Source: Rhodococcus sovatensis (GTDB lineage Bacteria > Actinomycetota > Actinomycetes > Mycobacteriales > Mycobacteriaceae). Taken from it: a stretch of DNA of 64,000 nucleotides. This document shows positions 33,791 through 43,142 of this stretch, piece after piece. The DNA is taken from contig NZ_CP147846.1 of NCBI RefSeq assembly GCF_037327425.1, forward strand, positions 4,030,001-4,094,000. Reading direction: 5' to 3'. Position 1 is the stretch's first letter. Every line of letters begins with the position of its first letter. The notes below the pieces were generated by a model. It did no database searches. It was not told the DNA's origin and worked only from the letters and a program-made list of their open reading frames with translations. Made by a program: the position numbers and the translations under genes.

Positions 33791-35200
33791 GTGGTGAAAG
33801 CGAAGACCAACTACCGATGTTCGGCCTGCCAGCACACCGTGGGCAAGTGGGTCGGGCGATGTCCTGAGTGTGGCAGCTGGGGTTCTATGGACGAAGCTCC
33901 TGTCCTGGTTCCGGTCGCCAATCGCGCTGGGGCGTCAGGACTCGGCGCCGGAAATACCCGTTCGGCGATGGCGGCGATGATCCCGTCGTCTCCGGCCGCC
34001 GCGATCACTCAGGTCAGCAGCACGACCTCCCAGGCCAACTCCACCGGTATCCCCGAGTTCGACCGTGTGCTCGGCGGCGGACTCGTACCCGGCTCGGTTG
34101 TGTTGCTTGCCGGCGAACCGGGCGTCGGTAAGTCCACGCTGCTTCTCGAGGTCGTACACCGGTGGGCGCGCACCGGCGAGGACCGACGAGCCCTCTACGT
34201 CACCGGCGAGGAGTCCGCGGGGCAGGTGCGCCTACGCGCCGATCGCACCGGCGCCGTACACGAAAGAGTGTTTCTCGCCGCCGAATCCGACCTCGCGACG
34301 GTGTTCGGCCACGTCGAACAGGTCAAGCCGAGCCTGCTCATCGTCGACTCCGTGCAGACGATGCTCGCCGCCGATGTCGACGGGGTAATCGGCGGAGTCA
34401 CCCAGGTGCGTGCGATCACCAGCGCCCTCACCTCTCTCGCCAAGACCACCGGCGTCGCAGTGCTTCTGATCGGTCACGTCACCAAGGACGGCGCCGTCGC
34501 CGGACCACGATCGCTCGAGCATCTGGTGGACGTTGTCCTGCACTTCGAAGGCGACAAACACTCGACACTGCGCATGATCCGAGGCGTCAAGAACCGCTTC
34601 GGCGCCTCCGACGAGGTCGGCTGCTTCGAACTGCGAGACACCGGCATCGAGGGCATCACCGACCCGTCGGGCCTGTTCCTGCACCACCGCACCGACGCGG
34701 TACCGGGAACCGCCGTCACCGTCACGATGGACGGCAAGCGGCCTCTTCTGGCCGAAGTCCAGGCACTCGTCGTCGACACTCACATGCCTTCTCCCCGTCG
34801 CGCCGTCAGTGGGCTCGACGCCGCGCGCGTCGCGATGATCCTCGCCGTGCTCGAACGGCGTTGTGGAATGAAGATCGCCAAGAGCGAGGTCTACGCGGCC
34901 ACGGTCGGCGGGATGAAGACCAGCGAACCTGCCGCCGACCTGGCATTGGCTGCCGCAGTGGCGTCGGCGGTAACCGACGTGCCCGTTCCCCCCGGCTTCG
35001 TCATCCTGGGTGAGGTCGGCCTCGCCGGCGAAGTGCGTCGAGTCTCCGGTCTCGGTCGTCGGCTCGCTGAGGCTGCCCGCCTCGGTTTCACTCATGCCAT
35101 CACCCCGGAACACGACGACCCGATCCCACCGGGGATGAAGGTCAAGACCGTCACGAACCTCGGCGACGCACTGAATTCGGTGCGAACGCGTTCTCGGTGA
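33791..35200 (+). CDS. radA: DNA repair helicase-like protein RadA (Sms)
   Basis: RadA promotes branch migration in recombinational repair. The 469-residue protein has the four-cysteine zinc finger at 10, 13, 24 and 27, Walker A GEPGVGKST near 105, the RadA-specific K-N-R-F-G motif and a Lon-like C-terminal domain (GLDAARVAMILAVLE onward). disA follows, as in many bacteria. Probably leaderless. Confidence 0.95.
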   Translation: MVKAKTNYRCSACQHTVGKWVGRCPECGSWGSMDEAPVLVPVANRAGASGLGAGNTRSAMAAMIPSSPAAAITQVSSTTSQANSTGIPEFDRVLGGGLVPGSVVLLAGEPGVGKSTLLLEVVHRWARTGEDRRALYVTGEESAGQVRLRADRTGAVHERVFLAAESDLATVFGHVEQVKPSLLIVDSVQTMLAADVDGVIGGVTQVRAITSALTSLAKTTGVAVLLIGHVTKDGAVAGPRSLEHLVDVVLHFEGDKHSTLRMIRGVKNRFGASDEVGCFELRDTGIEGITDPSGLFLHHRTDAVPGTAVTVTMDGKRPLLAEVQALVVDTHMPSPRRAVSGLDAARVAMILAVLERRCGMKIAKSEVYAATVGGMKTSEPAADLALAAAVASAVTDVPVPPGFVILGEVGLAGEVRRVSGLGRRLAEAARLGFTHAITPEHDDPIPPGMKVKTVTNLGDALNSVRTRSR

Positions 35201-35282
35201 TTCGGCTCCAGTAACCTCTACCGCGAGGGCGAAATCCGCAGGCATGCAATCGCAGCAACTCCGAAGCGACGAGGGGATGATC

Positions 35283-36380
35283 ATGGACGACACAACACGC
35301 GGCGAGTCCTCCTCCCCCGCCCTACGAGAGACCATTGCCCGATTGGCGCCCGGTACGGCCCTGCGAGACGGGTTGGAGCGCATACTGCGTGGTCGCACAG
35401 GCGGACTCATCGTTCTCGGATACGACGACGAAGTCGAGGCCATCTGCGACGGCGGATTCGAACTCGATGTCGAGTTCGCCCCGACGCGCCTGCGGGAGCT
35501 GTCGAAGATGGACGGGGCCGTCGTGCTCTCGACCGACGGCAAGCGCATCGTGCGCTCCAACGTGCAACTCGTTCCCGATCACAAGATCCCGACTGTGGAG
35601 TCGGGCACCCGCCACCGGGCGGCCGAGCGCACCGCAATGCAGACCGGCTACCCCGTCGTCTCGGTTAGCCAGTCGATGAGCATCGTCAGCGTGTACGTCG
35701 CCGGGGTCAGACATGTCGTCGAAGGCTCGGCGACAATTCAATCCAGAGCAAACCAGGCCGTCGCAACGCTCGAACGGTACAAGGCTCGTCTCGACGACAA
35801 CACCCGTCAATTGTCGGTCGTGGAGATCGAGGACTTCGTGACGCTACGAGACGCCCTCACCGTCGCACAGCGGCTCGAGATGGTACGACGCGTATCCGTG
35901 GAGATCGAACAGAACGTTCTCGAACTCGGCACCGACGGTAGGCAATTGGCGCTTCAACTCGAAGAATTACTCGGTGACAACGACGTCGACCGTCAGCTGG
36001 TCGTCCGTGACTACCTCGCAGGCACCGAACCTGCAGGCACGGCAGCAGTGGAGCGGGCGCTCGGCGCGCTGGACAAACTCACCGACGTCGACCTGCTGGA
36101 CTTGACCACGCTCGCACGGGCATTCGGTTATCCCGCAACGATCGAGGCACTCGACACTCCCATGAGTCCACGGGGATACCGAGTCCTGACGCGCGTGCCT
36201 CGGCTGCAGTTCAGCCAAATCCACCGTCTCGTAGCATCTTTCGGCACTTTGCAGGGACTCTTGGCGGCAACTGCCGCAGACCTGCAGTCCGTCGAAGGCA
36301 TCGGCGGACTGTGGGCCCGACATATCAGAGAAGGCCTGTCCCGGCTGGCCGAGTCCTCGATCGCCGGGCCGTTCGACTGA
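35283..36380 (+). CDS. disA: Diadenylate cyclase DisA
   Basis: DisA makes cyclic di-AMP from two ATP and scans DNA for branched structures. ATG 35283 is preferred because GAGGGG lies six bases before it; ATGs at 35244 and 35277 are in frame but poorly placed. The 365-residue protein has the DAC domain motifs D-G-A (KMDGAVVLS) and R-H-R (GTRHRAAERTA), a helical spine, and a C-terminal helix-hairpin-helix (LQSVEGIGGLWARHI). It follows radA by 82 bp. Confidence 0.95.
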   Translation: MDDTTRGESSSPALRETIARLAPGTALRDGLERILRGRTGGLIVLGYDDEVEAICDGGFELDVEFAPTRLRELSKMDGAVVLSTDGKRIVRSNVQLVPDHKIPTVESGTRHRAAERTAMQTGYPVVSVSQSMSIVSVYVAGVRHVVEGSATIQSRANQAVATLERYKARLDDNTRQLSVVEIEDFVTLRDALTVAQRLEMVRRVSVEIEQNVLELGTDGRQLALQLEELLGDNDVDRQLVVRDYLAGTEPAGTAAVERALGALDKLTDVDLLDLTTLARAFGYPATIEALDTPMSPRGYRVLTRVPRLQFSQIHRLVASFGTLQGLLAATAADLQSVEGIGGLWARHIREGLSRLAESSIAGPFD

Positions 36381-36402
36381 CGGCCGCTATTCCTGACGGC
36401 CG

Positions 36403-37140
36403 CTATGTCGTCATGTTGAACGGCTCCGGTGAACTACGGAGTTCACCGAGCTGAGCGATCACCTTGTACGAGCCTGCACCGACCGGAATGCGTTCTTCCC
36501 CGCAGCCGGGAACGGAATTGGTTCCGGACCATTTCACCGTGAAACCCGCTTGTTCGCCGGGCTTGAAGGTTCGCAGATCCGACTGCGCGTCGGGGAAGCA
36601 GTCGGTGTTGGACCAAATCCGCTGATCCGACAGCGTGTAGACCAGGGCCTGCTGCAGACCGGCACCGACGTCGCGCTGGCACTCGGTGGAGCTGATGTTG
36701 GTGATGACGACCGTGAATCCCGGCTCTTCGCCCACTCGGTACGACGCCTTGTCCGGGGTTGCCTTGATCGCCAGGCTTTGGTCCGGGCATTGGTTCGCTG
36801 CGACAGGGGCGTCCGCGGCAGGGGCATCTGTGGCAGGGGCGGCACTGGAATCCGACCCGGTAGACGCGGCGGTGCCACCTGACCCACCGGATCCGCCTGC
36901 CGCACTGGACCCGCCGGATGCTGCTCCCTGTTGCTGCGGGGTGGTAGTCGGAGCCGCCGTCGTCGAACTTGCCGACGACACGACACCAGCCGGCTCGGCC
37001 TGCTGGTTATTGTCCCCACTACCGCCGAGCGACGCGATGAACCACACGATCAATCCGAGCACGACGACGGCCGCACCGATGGCGAGCGCACGACGACGCC
37101 AGTAGATTTCGGGAGGCAAAGGCCCGGTTGGTTCCAACAC
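36403..37140 (-). CDS. Membrane-anchored secreted protein (Rv3587c-like)
   Basis: Starting at GTG 37140, this 245-residue protein has one membrane helix (about 17-38), a Ser/Thr/Ala/Gly/Pro-rich linker (about 45-115) and a compact outer beta domain (about 118-245) with two cysteines (N-Q-C-P-D and T-E-C-Q-R-D) plus two more (N-T-D-C-F-P, P-G-C-G-E-E) that may pair. Position and layout match M. tuberculosis Rv3587c. Function unknown; an envelope role is likely. The gene converges on disA. Confidence 0.78.
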   Translation of the reverse strand: MLEPTGPLPPEIYWRRRALAIGAAVVVLGLIVWFIASLGGSGDNNQQAEPAGVVSSASSTTAAPTTTPQQQGAASGGSSAAGGSGGSGGTAASTGSDSSAAPATDAPAADAPVAANQCPDQSLAIKATPDKASYRVGEEPGFTVVITNISSTECQRDVGAGLQQALVYTLSDQRIWSNTDCFPDAQSDLRTFKPGEQAGFTVKWSGTNSVPGCGEERIPVGAGSYKVIAQLGELRSSPEPFNMTT

Positions 37141-37216
37141 AGAACAACCGTAGGTGCCAGTGGCTCACGCATCTGGCAAGCGCATGCGGCGTGTCGCAAC
37201 TAGAGAAAGAAGTTGA

Positions 37217-37840
37217 TCAGGGCACTTCGCCGATATTGCCGATTACCTCGCGCAACCGCGCGGTCCCCTCGGACAACTTGTAGGTCAAGCCCACGATTGC
37301 AACATCTCCCGCCTCGACCTTGTCGGCGATGATTCGCGAGCGCTGCATCAGCAGATTTCCGGTTTCCTCGACGTGGCGGGCCTCGAAGTCGTCGACCGCG
37401 ACGTACCCGTCCCGGCGCGCGGACAGCACAGAGGGAGTCACCCGCTCGACGACGTCGCGAATGTAACCCCCGGGGGTGTCACCCGAGTCGAGCGCGTCGA
37501 TCGTGGCCTGGACCGCACCGCACTTGTCGTGGCCGAGCACGACGATCAGCGGCGCGCCCAGGACGGCAACTCCGTACTCGATCGAGCCGAGCACGGACGA
37601 ATCGATCGTGTGGCCTGCCGTGCGAACGACGAACATATCTCCGAGGCCCTGATCGAAGATGATCTCGGCGGCGACGCGGGAGTCGGCGCAGCCGAACAGA
37701 ATGGCGCTCGGATGTTGTCCTTCGGCGAGACGGGTGCGGTCCTCGATCCCCTGGCTGGGGTGCAGCGGCTCGCCGGCGACGAAGCGCTGGTTACCCTCCT
37801 TGAGAGACTTCCATGCTGAAACTGGGTTCGATGCGGGCAT
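37217..37840 (-). CDS. can: Beta-carbonic anhydrase
   Basis: This enzyme hydrates CO2 to bicarbonate. The protein (207 residues from ATG 37840; an upstream ATG at 37849 adds three) has zinc ligands Cys51, His104 and Cys107, and the Asp53-Arg55 dyad in G-C-A-D-S-R. The family signature GQHPSAILFGCADSR is complete. Its place next to mutY is that of M. tuberculosis CanB (Rv3588c), and the family likewise starts at M-P-x-x-N-P-V-x-A-W, supporting 37840. Confidence 0.93.
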   Translation of the reverse strand: MPASNPVSAWKSLKEGNQRFVAGEPLHPSQGIEDRTRLAEGQHPSAILFGCADSRVAAEIIFDQGLGDMFVVRTAGHTIDSSVLGSIEYGVAVLGAPLIVVLGHDKCGAVQATIDALDSGDTPGGYIRDVVERVTPSVLSARRDGYVAVDDFEARHVEETGNLLMQRSRIIADKVEAGDVAIVGLTYKLSEGTARLREVIGNIGEVP

Positions 37841-37910
37841 GGGTGTCATTGTGCCTGGGCCGTCTGCTACCGGCGAGTCGGGCTATCGGAGAAAGGGTGC
37901 GGGAGAGACA

Positions 37911-38807
37911 GTGCCGATCGATACCAACGCACTCCTCGGGTGGTTCGACACCGAGGAACGTGACCTGCCGTGGCGACGCCCGGGCGTGACCGGATGGCAG
38001 ATCCTGATGAGCGAGATCATGCTGCAGCAGACGCCGGTGTCACGTGTGGCGCCCATCTGGGAGCAGTGGGTCGAACGCTGGCCGGTGCCGTCCGCGATGG
38101 CCGAATCGTCTCGAGCGGAGGTACTACGAGCCTGGGGCAAGCTGGGCTACCCGCGTCGCGCTCTGCGACTGCACGAATGCGCTGGAGTACTGGCGGCCGA
38201 ACACGGCGATGTCGTACCCGCGGACGTCGACACCCTCCTCGGACTGCCGGGCATCGGCGCATATACGGCGCGCGCAGTCGCATGTTTCGCGTACGGGCAA
38301 CGCGTACCCGTCGTCGACACGAACGTTCGGCGCGTCGTCGCCAGAGCTGTCCACGGGACCGCCGAAGCCGGCAACCCGTCGACGACGCGAGATCTAGCCG
38401 ACGTCGACGGACTCCTCCCCCGCCCGCGCGCGAAGGCAGCGCGTTATTCCGCTGCGTTGATGGAACTGGGCGCGTTGATCTGCACGGCGAAGAATCCGGC
38501 ATGCCTGCTGTGTCCGCTTCCGGAGTGCTCGTGGATCGAGGCGGGTCGGCCTGCGCACACAGGTCCGGCGAAGAAGGTCCAGAAATTCGCCGGCACCGAC
38601 CGTCAGGTACGCGGGAAGCTGATGTCGGTCCTGCGCGAGAGCAGTGGTCCCGTCGAACGCACGAAACTCGACGTAGTCTGGCTCACCGATCCGGGACAGC
38701 GAGATCGGGCACTGGACTCACTGCTACTCGACGGTTTGATCGAACAGACCGACTCGGGACTGTTCGCGCTGGCCGGTGAGGGAGAGGGCACTCCCTCACG
38801 CGAATGA
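37911..38807 (+). CDS. mutY: A/G-specific adenine DNA glycosylase MutY
   Basis: MutY removes adenine mispaired with 8-oxoguanine. From GTG 37911, behind GGGAGA, the product has 298 residues: catalytic Glu35 in SEIMLQQTP, helix-hairpin-helix L-P-G-I-G-A-Y-T-A with Asp in V-V-D-T-N-V, and the 4Fe-4S ligands C-x6-C-x2-C-x5-C. In-frame starts at 37839 and 37851 would add 20-24 residues and reach the divergent carbonic anhydrase start; they cannot be ruled out. The stop abuts the convergent hydrolase stop with no spacer. Confidence 0.93.
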   Translation: MPIDTNALLGWFDTEERDLPWRRPGVTGWQILMSEIMLQQTPVSRVAPIWEQWVERWPVPSAMAESSRAEVLRAWGKLGYPRRALRLHECAGVLAAEHGDVVPADVDTLLGLPGIGAYTARAVACFAYGQRVPVVDTNVRRVVARAVHGTAEAGNPSTTRDLADVDGLLPRPRAKAARYSAALMELGALICTAKNPACLLCPLPECSWIEAGRPAHTGPAKKVQKFAGTDRQVRGKLMSVLRESSGPVERTKLDVVWLTDPGQRDRALDSLLLDGLIEQTDSGLFALAGEGEGTPSRE

Positions 38808-39623
38808 TCAACGCAGGAAATCCACCAGCACCTTGTTGACGATCTCAGGTCGCTCCAGATAGCCGAAGTGACCGGTATCGGCGATCTCCTCGTAGCGAGC
38901 ACCCGGAATCGCCTGCGCCACCTCACGGCTCAAATGCACGGGGATCAGCCGGTCGTCCGCGAATCCGACGACGAGCGACTTGGCGGTGATCTTTCGGTAT
39001 GCGGTCAGACGTTCCGACCCGGCCCGCATCTCCAGCCCGATCTGGGCGCGCTTGCCGGCACTGGGCTGGCCGCCCGAGAACTCGAGGACCGCAAGCCAAT
39101 CTCCGATCGCCTGTTCGTCGCGAAGCGTCGCCGGCGAGAAGTTGTTCATCGCAGTGATCGCCGCCCGGTACGACGCCGGCAGCGTAATTCCCGCGTCGTA
39201 CAACTCGCGTTCCGCTTTCGACCACGCCCGTTGCATCGCCGATGCTCGCCCGTAGGTGGCCATCATGACTGCGTGCGACACCAGATCCGGGCGGGCGAGC
39301 GCAAGCTCCTGGGTGACCCGGGATCCCATCGACGTCCCGACGACCCTGGCGCGCATTCCGCCGAGATGCTCGATGAGCGCCGCGGTGTCCGCGACCAGGT
39401 CGTCCAGGACCATCCCGTCCGCACACTCCGAGGACGGTGAGATACCGCGGTTGTCGAACGTGACCACCTGGAAACCAGCCTTCACGAGGGCAGGCACCTG
39501 ATGCGCCTTCCATACTCGCCCCGGGCTGCCTGTACCCATCACCAACACGACGAGCGGGCCGGAGCCGGCAACCTCGTAGTTGATTTCAATTCCATTGATC
39601 TTCGCCAGCGACATTCGCGTCAT
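38808..39623 (-). CDS. Alpha/beta hydrolase
   Basis: The 271-residue protein has the alpha/beta hydrolase layout: oxyanion region V-M-G-T-G-S-P-G, F-D-N-R-G, nucleophile elbow G-T-S-M-G-S, an Asp in G-F-A-D-D and His in D-T-G-H-F-G-Y. Similar proteins are annotated as putative esterases or haloperoxidase-like enzymes; the substrate is unknown. It overlaps the upstream hydrolase gene by four bases, so two hydrolases form one operon. Confidence 0.82.
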   Translation of the reverse strand: MTRMSLAKINGIEINYEVAGSGPLVVLVMGTGSPGRVWKAHQVPALVKAGFQVVTFDNRGISPSSECADGMVLDDLVADTAALIEHLGGMRARVVGTSMGSRVTQELALARPDLVSHAVMMATYGRASAMQRAWSKAERELYDAGITLPASYRAAITAMNNFSPATLRDEQAIGDWLAVLEFSGGQPSAGKRAQIGLEMRAGSERLTAYRKITAKSLVVGFADDRLIPVHLSREVAQAIPGARYEEIADTGHFGYLERPEIVNKVLVDFLR

Positions 39624-40357
39624 CGTAGTTGGCGTAGGAAGCTGGTCACCGTTTCGCGATAGAACTCGGGACGCTCGTCGTGGATCAGGTGCGCAGCGCC
39701 AGGCACCAGGACATACTCCGACTTGGCGTTTCGCGCGTGCATCTCGGCCATCTGACCGTCCGGTGTGATGCCGAACTCACCTTCCAACAACAGCGACGGG
39801 ACGTCGACCGACTCCCATTCGCTCCAGAAGTGTCGAGTTCCCCACTCCGCGGAAATTGCCTCGAACGTCGACACCGAGCCGTGCAGATACCAGCCGTCTT
39901 CTCGCTCGACGAAGGAATCCAGAAAGTACCGACCCGCGACATCCCCGAAGAAGCTACGCACGTCGTCCTCGGTTGAAAACGGTTGCGGCCAACGCCTGAT
40001 CATCGCGGCCCAGTCGTCGGCCGTTCGCCCCCGAAAGTCGGGAGCTATGTCCTCGACGACGAGCGCAGCCACAAGATCCGGTCTGGCAGCGGCCAAGCAC
40101 CATCCGTGCAGCGAGCCCATCGAATGTCCGACGACGGTTGCCCGCCCCACTTTCTCGGCGTGCTCGGTCAAGTCCTCGACGAACGCCTCGGTGCGTAGCG
40201 ACGACGGAGCGCGGCGACGATGCCCGGGTGCGTCGTAGGTGTAGACATGGCCGAGTTCACGTAGCCATGGAAGCTGACGCCGCCACGTCTGCGCGCTCCC
40301 CATCAGTCCGTGCAGCAGAAGGATCGGATTGCCGTTCCCACCCTCATCGTGCAGCAC
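39620..40357 (-). CDS. Alpha/beta hydrolase (Rv3591c-like)
   Basis: GTG 40357 is chosen as start: TAGGAT lies exactly seven bases before it, and the family N-terminus (short strand, then PILLLHGLMGS) begins there; longer in-frame starts run into mhuD's promoter. The 245-residue enzyme has G-H-S-M-G-S as nucleophile elbow and H in G-A-A-H-L-I-H. It occupies the place of Rv3591c beside mhuD in M. tuberculosis. Substrate unknown. Confidence 0.82.
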   Translation of the reverse strand: MLHDEGGNGNPILLLHGLMGSAQTWRRQLPWLRELGHVYTYDAPGHRRRAPSSLRTEAFVEDLTEHAEKVGRATVVGHSMGSLHGWCLAAARPDLVAALVVEDIAPDFRGRTADDWAAMIRRWPQPFSTEDDVRSFFGDVAGRYFLDSFVEREDGWYLHGSVSTFEAISAEWGTRHFWSEWESVDVPSLLLEGEFGITPDGQMAEMHARNAKSEYVLVPGAAHLIHDERPEFYRETVTSFLRQLR

Positions 40358-40364
40358 ACACCCG

Positions 40365-40370
40365 ATCCTA
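40365..40370 (-). promoter_or_regulatory. Likely -10 element of the leaderless hydrolase operon
   Basis: On the minus strand TAGGAT lies seven bases before GTG 40357, with no ribosome site. It forms a divergent pair with the mhuD promoter at 40424, the two start codons being 79 bp apart. Confidence 0.55.
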
Positions 40371-40423
40371 ATGTCGAGTCCTCGGCCGACGCACGGTCCC
40401 ATTTGCGAGTCCGAGCGGCGGAG

Positions 40424-40429
40424 TAGCCT
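40424..40429 (+). promoter_or_regulatory. Likely -10 element of leaderless mhuD
   Basis: TAGCCT lies seven bases before ATG 40437 and no ribosome-binding site is present, the geometry of a leaderless transcript. No IdeR box is visible in the divergent gap, although MhuD handles haem iron. Confidence 0.55.
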
Positions 40430-40436
40430 CTCGAAC

Positions 40437-40754
40437 ATGGCAGTCGTGAAGATCAATGCAATCGAAGTTCCTTCAGGTGCAGGCCCCGAGCTGGAGAAGC
40501 GCTTCGCCGCGCGCGCGGGCGCCGTCGAAGGTTCACCAGGCTTTCTCGGATTTCAGCTGCTGCGGCCGGTGAAGGGCGAGGACCGCTACTTCGTAGTCAC
40601 GCAGTGGGAGACAGAAGAAGCCTTCGAGGCGTGGGCAGCGGGGCCGGCCAAAGCCGCCCACTCGGGTGAGCGCGCGAAGCCGGTCGCGTCAGGCGCATCG
40701 TTGTTGGAGTTCGAGGTTGTTCTCGACGTGCCCGCGCGCAGCAAGCCGGAGTAA
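40437..40754 (+). CDS. mhuD: Haem-degrading monooxygenase MhuD
   Basis: MhuD opens haem to mycobilin and releases iron without CO. The 105-residue ABM-fold protein keeps the residues known from M. tuberculosis MhuD (Rv3592): Asn7, Trp66 and haem-ligand His75, in the contexts K-I-N-A-I-E, FEAWAAGP and AAHSGERA. It lies at the same place as Rv3592, divergent from the Rv3591c-like hydrolase. Iron acquired by the siderophore system and from haem may share control elsewhere. Confidence 0.93.
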   Translation: MAVVKINAIEVPSGAGPELEKRFAARAGAVEGSPGFLGFQLLRPVKGEDRYFVVTQWETEEAFEAWAAGPAKAAHSGERAKPVASGASLLEFEVVLDVPARSKPE

Positions 40755-40766
40755 CGCCCCGACTGC

Positions 40767-43142
40767 TCAGACCGGCTTCACAGCTGATCCAACGACACCG
40801 GCGGTAGCGTCCACAGTTGCCGCGTAGTCCCAGTCCGTCGGTGCCGCAGATTTCGACGCTGCAGATTTCGACGTTCTAGATTTCGAGGTCGTGTTGGATC
40901 GGCCCTCGATAGCGTCGACGAGAGCGTCCAACTCGTCTACAGGAACCGGCCGACCGACGTGGAAGCCCTGCGCACCGTCGCATCCGAGAGTGCGCAGCCT
41001 CTCGAGTGTTCGTGCGTCCTCCACACCCTCGGCGACCACGGTCATGCCGAGGCTTCGCGCCAGATCGATCGTGGAACCGACGATCGATGCATTCGTCGGT
41101 TGACTGTTCATCGCCGTCACGAAGGTCTTGTCGATCTTGAGCGTCTGGACAGGGAGTGATCGAAGGTACGCCAGCGAGCTGTATCCGGTTCCGTAATCGT
41201 CGATGGCAATCGAAGCCCCGATATCTCGTAGCGCGACGAGCGAGTCGACCGAACGCCTTGGGTCGGTCATCGCAGTGGTTTCTGTGACCTCGAATTCGAC
41301 TGCGGCGGCCGGTACCTCGTGCCTCTGTAGTGCGTGGGCCACGTGCTCCACGAGCGCAGAGTCCAGCAGGTTTCGTACAGACAGATTCACCGAGATGCCG
41401 AAATCTGGGCGGATGCGCCGCATCGCGCTGCAACACCTGAGGGAGTCTTCGAGCACGTACGCCGTGATGGCGGGCAACAATCCGGTCCGTTCCGCGTCGG
41501 GAAGGAACGACGACGGAGACATGAGTCCCTCACGCGGATGCTGCCATCGCAACAGCGCCTCGACACCGGATACTGTGCCCGACGCCAGATCGAGACACGG
41601 TTGGAAGAACACTCGCAGTTGCCGCTCACGAAGCGCTGTTTCGAGTTCACCGAGCAGACGCATCTGATCATGTCGGTTGCAGTCCATCGACGGGGTGTAG
41701 ATCGACGAACGCATATGCGAGTGTTTGGCGGCGGTCAACGCGACGTGTGCATGCTGCAGCAGGGCTTCGGCGTCGACGTCGCTCAGCTTCGAGGACTCGA
41801 CGACCCCTACCGTCGCGTCCAGTGCCACGTTGATGTCGCGAACGAACATGGTCCGACTCACGACGCTGCGGAAGTGATCGGCATACTCCGTCGGGGAGAT
41901 CACCATCAGGTCGGCGGCCATCGAAACGACGAACTGATCGCCGCCGAGACGCCCTACAACGGAATCGCCCGCCGACGCAGCCGACAGGCGCTGACCGATC
42001 TCACGGAGTACGCGATCCCCAACCGGGTAGCCAAAAGTCTCGTTGATCTGCGCGAACCGGTCGACGTCGACGATGACAACGACGACGCCACCAGGCCCTG
42101 CCGAGTCGATTGACTTGCCAAGGAGGTCGCCGAGGTGACGACGATTCGCAAGGCCCGTCACCGGATCGGTGATCGACGCGAGGGACAGAGCATCGGCCTG
42201 CTTGCGCAGAGCAGAGAGAAAGCAAGCCATCCGAGCGGATACGAGGACGACCGCAACCACCGACGAACCGAGTACGAGCCAACCCCACTCGGCGACCGGC
42301 ACACCGTTGGCAATCTGAGTTCCCATCACAGCGGGGGGCATGAGTATCGCAACACTCAAGCTCACAAGTCGAGTGCGGTCGACGATGCGATGCGGACTCG
42401 ACGATGTCTCTCGCGCTCGCCACGTCAGCTCCTGCGGACGCAGTGCGGCAGAGGCCAGCAACACGTATCCGACGAGCCATCCCGCGTTGACCAAAGGGAC
42501 GTCGACGAACCCTAGCCCGTCTACCAGGACGTACAGCACCCATCCTGACAACGAGAACAGGATGAATGCTGCAGCAGTCATCGTGAACGCAGTAGTGCGA
42601 GCGCCTTTGACCAGTATCAGAGTGGCCACCAGCGACAGCAGAAACCCGTCGGCCCCCGTGTACACGACGACCGGCCAGAACTCGGCGAGGGTCGCGCCAC
42701 CGAGCATTGCGTCGGTCCGATTGCCGACGACGAAGATCCAGGCGATCAACCCGAGACCGGTCGCCACGATCAGGCCTTCGAGCACGTCCTCGATGCCGAA
42801 CAGCCGTCGCCCGACATCGTCCTCGAGCTTCAGAACGCCCAACACGAAGGCGACGTGACCGAACAGATACGCGGCGTCGGCGACCGACACCGTCGGCACG
42901 ATCATCTGAGTCGTCAGACGGAACCCGATGATCAGATCGCCCAGACTCCATGCCAACACTCCGAATGCGAGCAAGCCCCAGGCGGAACGATTCGTGGACT
43001 TGAGTCGCTGGCCTGCGAACACAGCCACCACGCAAGCGAAGGAACACAGAACGTAGACCGCAAGTCGGGGATAACCGTCGGGGGCCGCAAGGTAGGCCGC
43101 GACGCCGGCTGCCCCCAACACCAGGAACCTCGACCATCTCAT
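40767..43142 (-). CDS. Membrane-anchored GGDEF-EAL cyclic di-GMP protein, second copy
   Basis: This 791-residue protein has the same layout as the product of 3407-5644: about nine membrane segments (1-310), GGDEF, then EAL. The GGDEF signature is GGDQF (400-404), Gln replacing the second acidic residue. The EAL domain keeps E528-A-L, NLSVRNL, EVTETTAM, DDYGTGYSS, KIDKTF and AEGVED, predicting phosphodiesterase activity. A Ser/Thr/Lys-rich tail (S-K-S-x2-S-K-S-A repeats) follows. AAGGA precedes the ATG. The 267 bp upstream (43143-43409) hold no gene or clear operator. Confidence 0.88.
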   Translation of the reverse strand: MRWSRFLVLGAAGVAAYLAAPDGYPRLAVYVLCSFACVVAVFAGQRLKSTNRSAWGLLAFGVLAWSLGDLIIGFRLTTQMIVPTVSVADAAYLFGHVAFVLGVLKLEDDVGRRLFGIEDVLEGLIVATGLGLIAWIFVVGNRTDAMLGGATLAEFWPVVVYTGADGFLLSLVATLILVKGARTTAFTMTAAAFILFSLSGWVLYVLVDGLGFVDVPLVNAGWLVGYVLLASAALRPQELTWRARETSSSPHRIVDRTRLVSLSVAILMPPAVMGTQIANGVPVAEWGWLVLGSSVVAVVLVSARMACFLSALRKQADALSLASITDPVTGLANRRHLGDLLGKSIDSAGPGGVVVVIVDVDRFAQINETFGYPVGDRVLREIGQRLSAASAGDSVVGRLGGDQFVVSMAADLMVISPTEYADHFRSVVSRTMFVRDINVALDATVGVVESSKLSDVDAEALLQHAHVALTAAKHSHMRSSIYTPSMDCNRHDQMRLLGELETALRERQLRVFFQPCLDLASGTVSGVEALLRWQHPREGLMSPSSFLPDAERTGLLPAITAYVLEDSLRCCSAMRRIRPDFGISVNLSVRNLLDSALVEHVAHALQRHEVPAAAVEFEVTETTAMTDPRRSVDSLVALRDIGASIAIDDYGTGYSSLAYLRSLPVQTLKIDKTFVTAMNSQPTNASIVGSTIDLARSLGMTVVAEGVEDARTLERLRTLGCDGAQGFHVGRPVPVDELDALVDAIEGRSNTTSKSRTSKSAASKSAAPTDWDYAATVDATAGVVGSAVKPV

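Noticed and set aside
36376..36412. Short direct repeat (GACGGCCGCTAT twice) at the disA end
   Set aside because: A 12-base duplication between convergent genes; likely chance or slippage, with no hairpin or further copies noticed.
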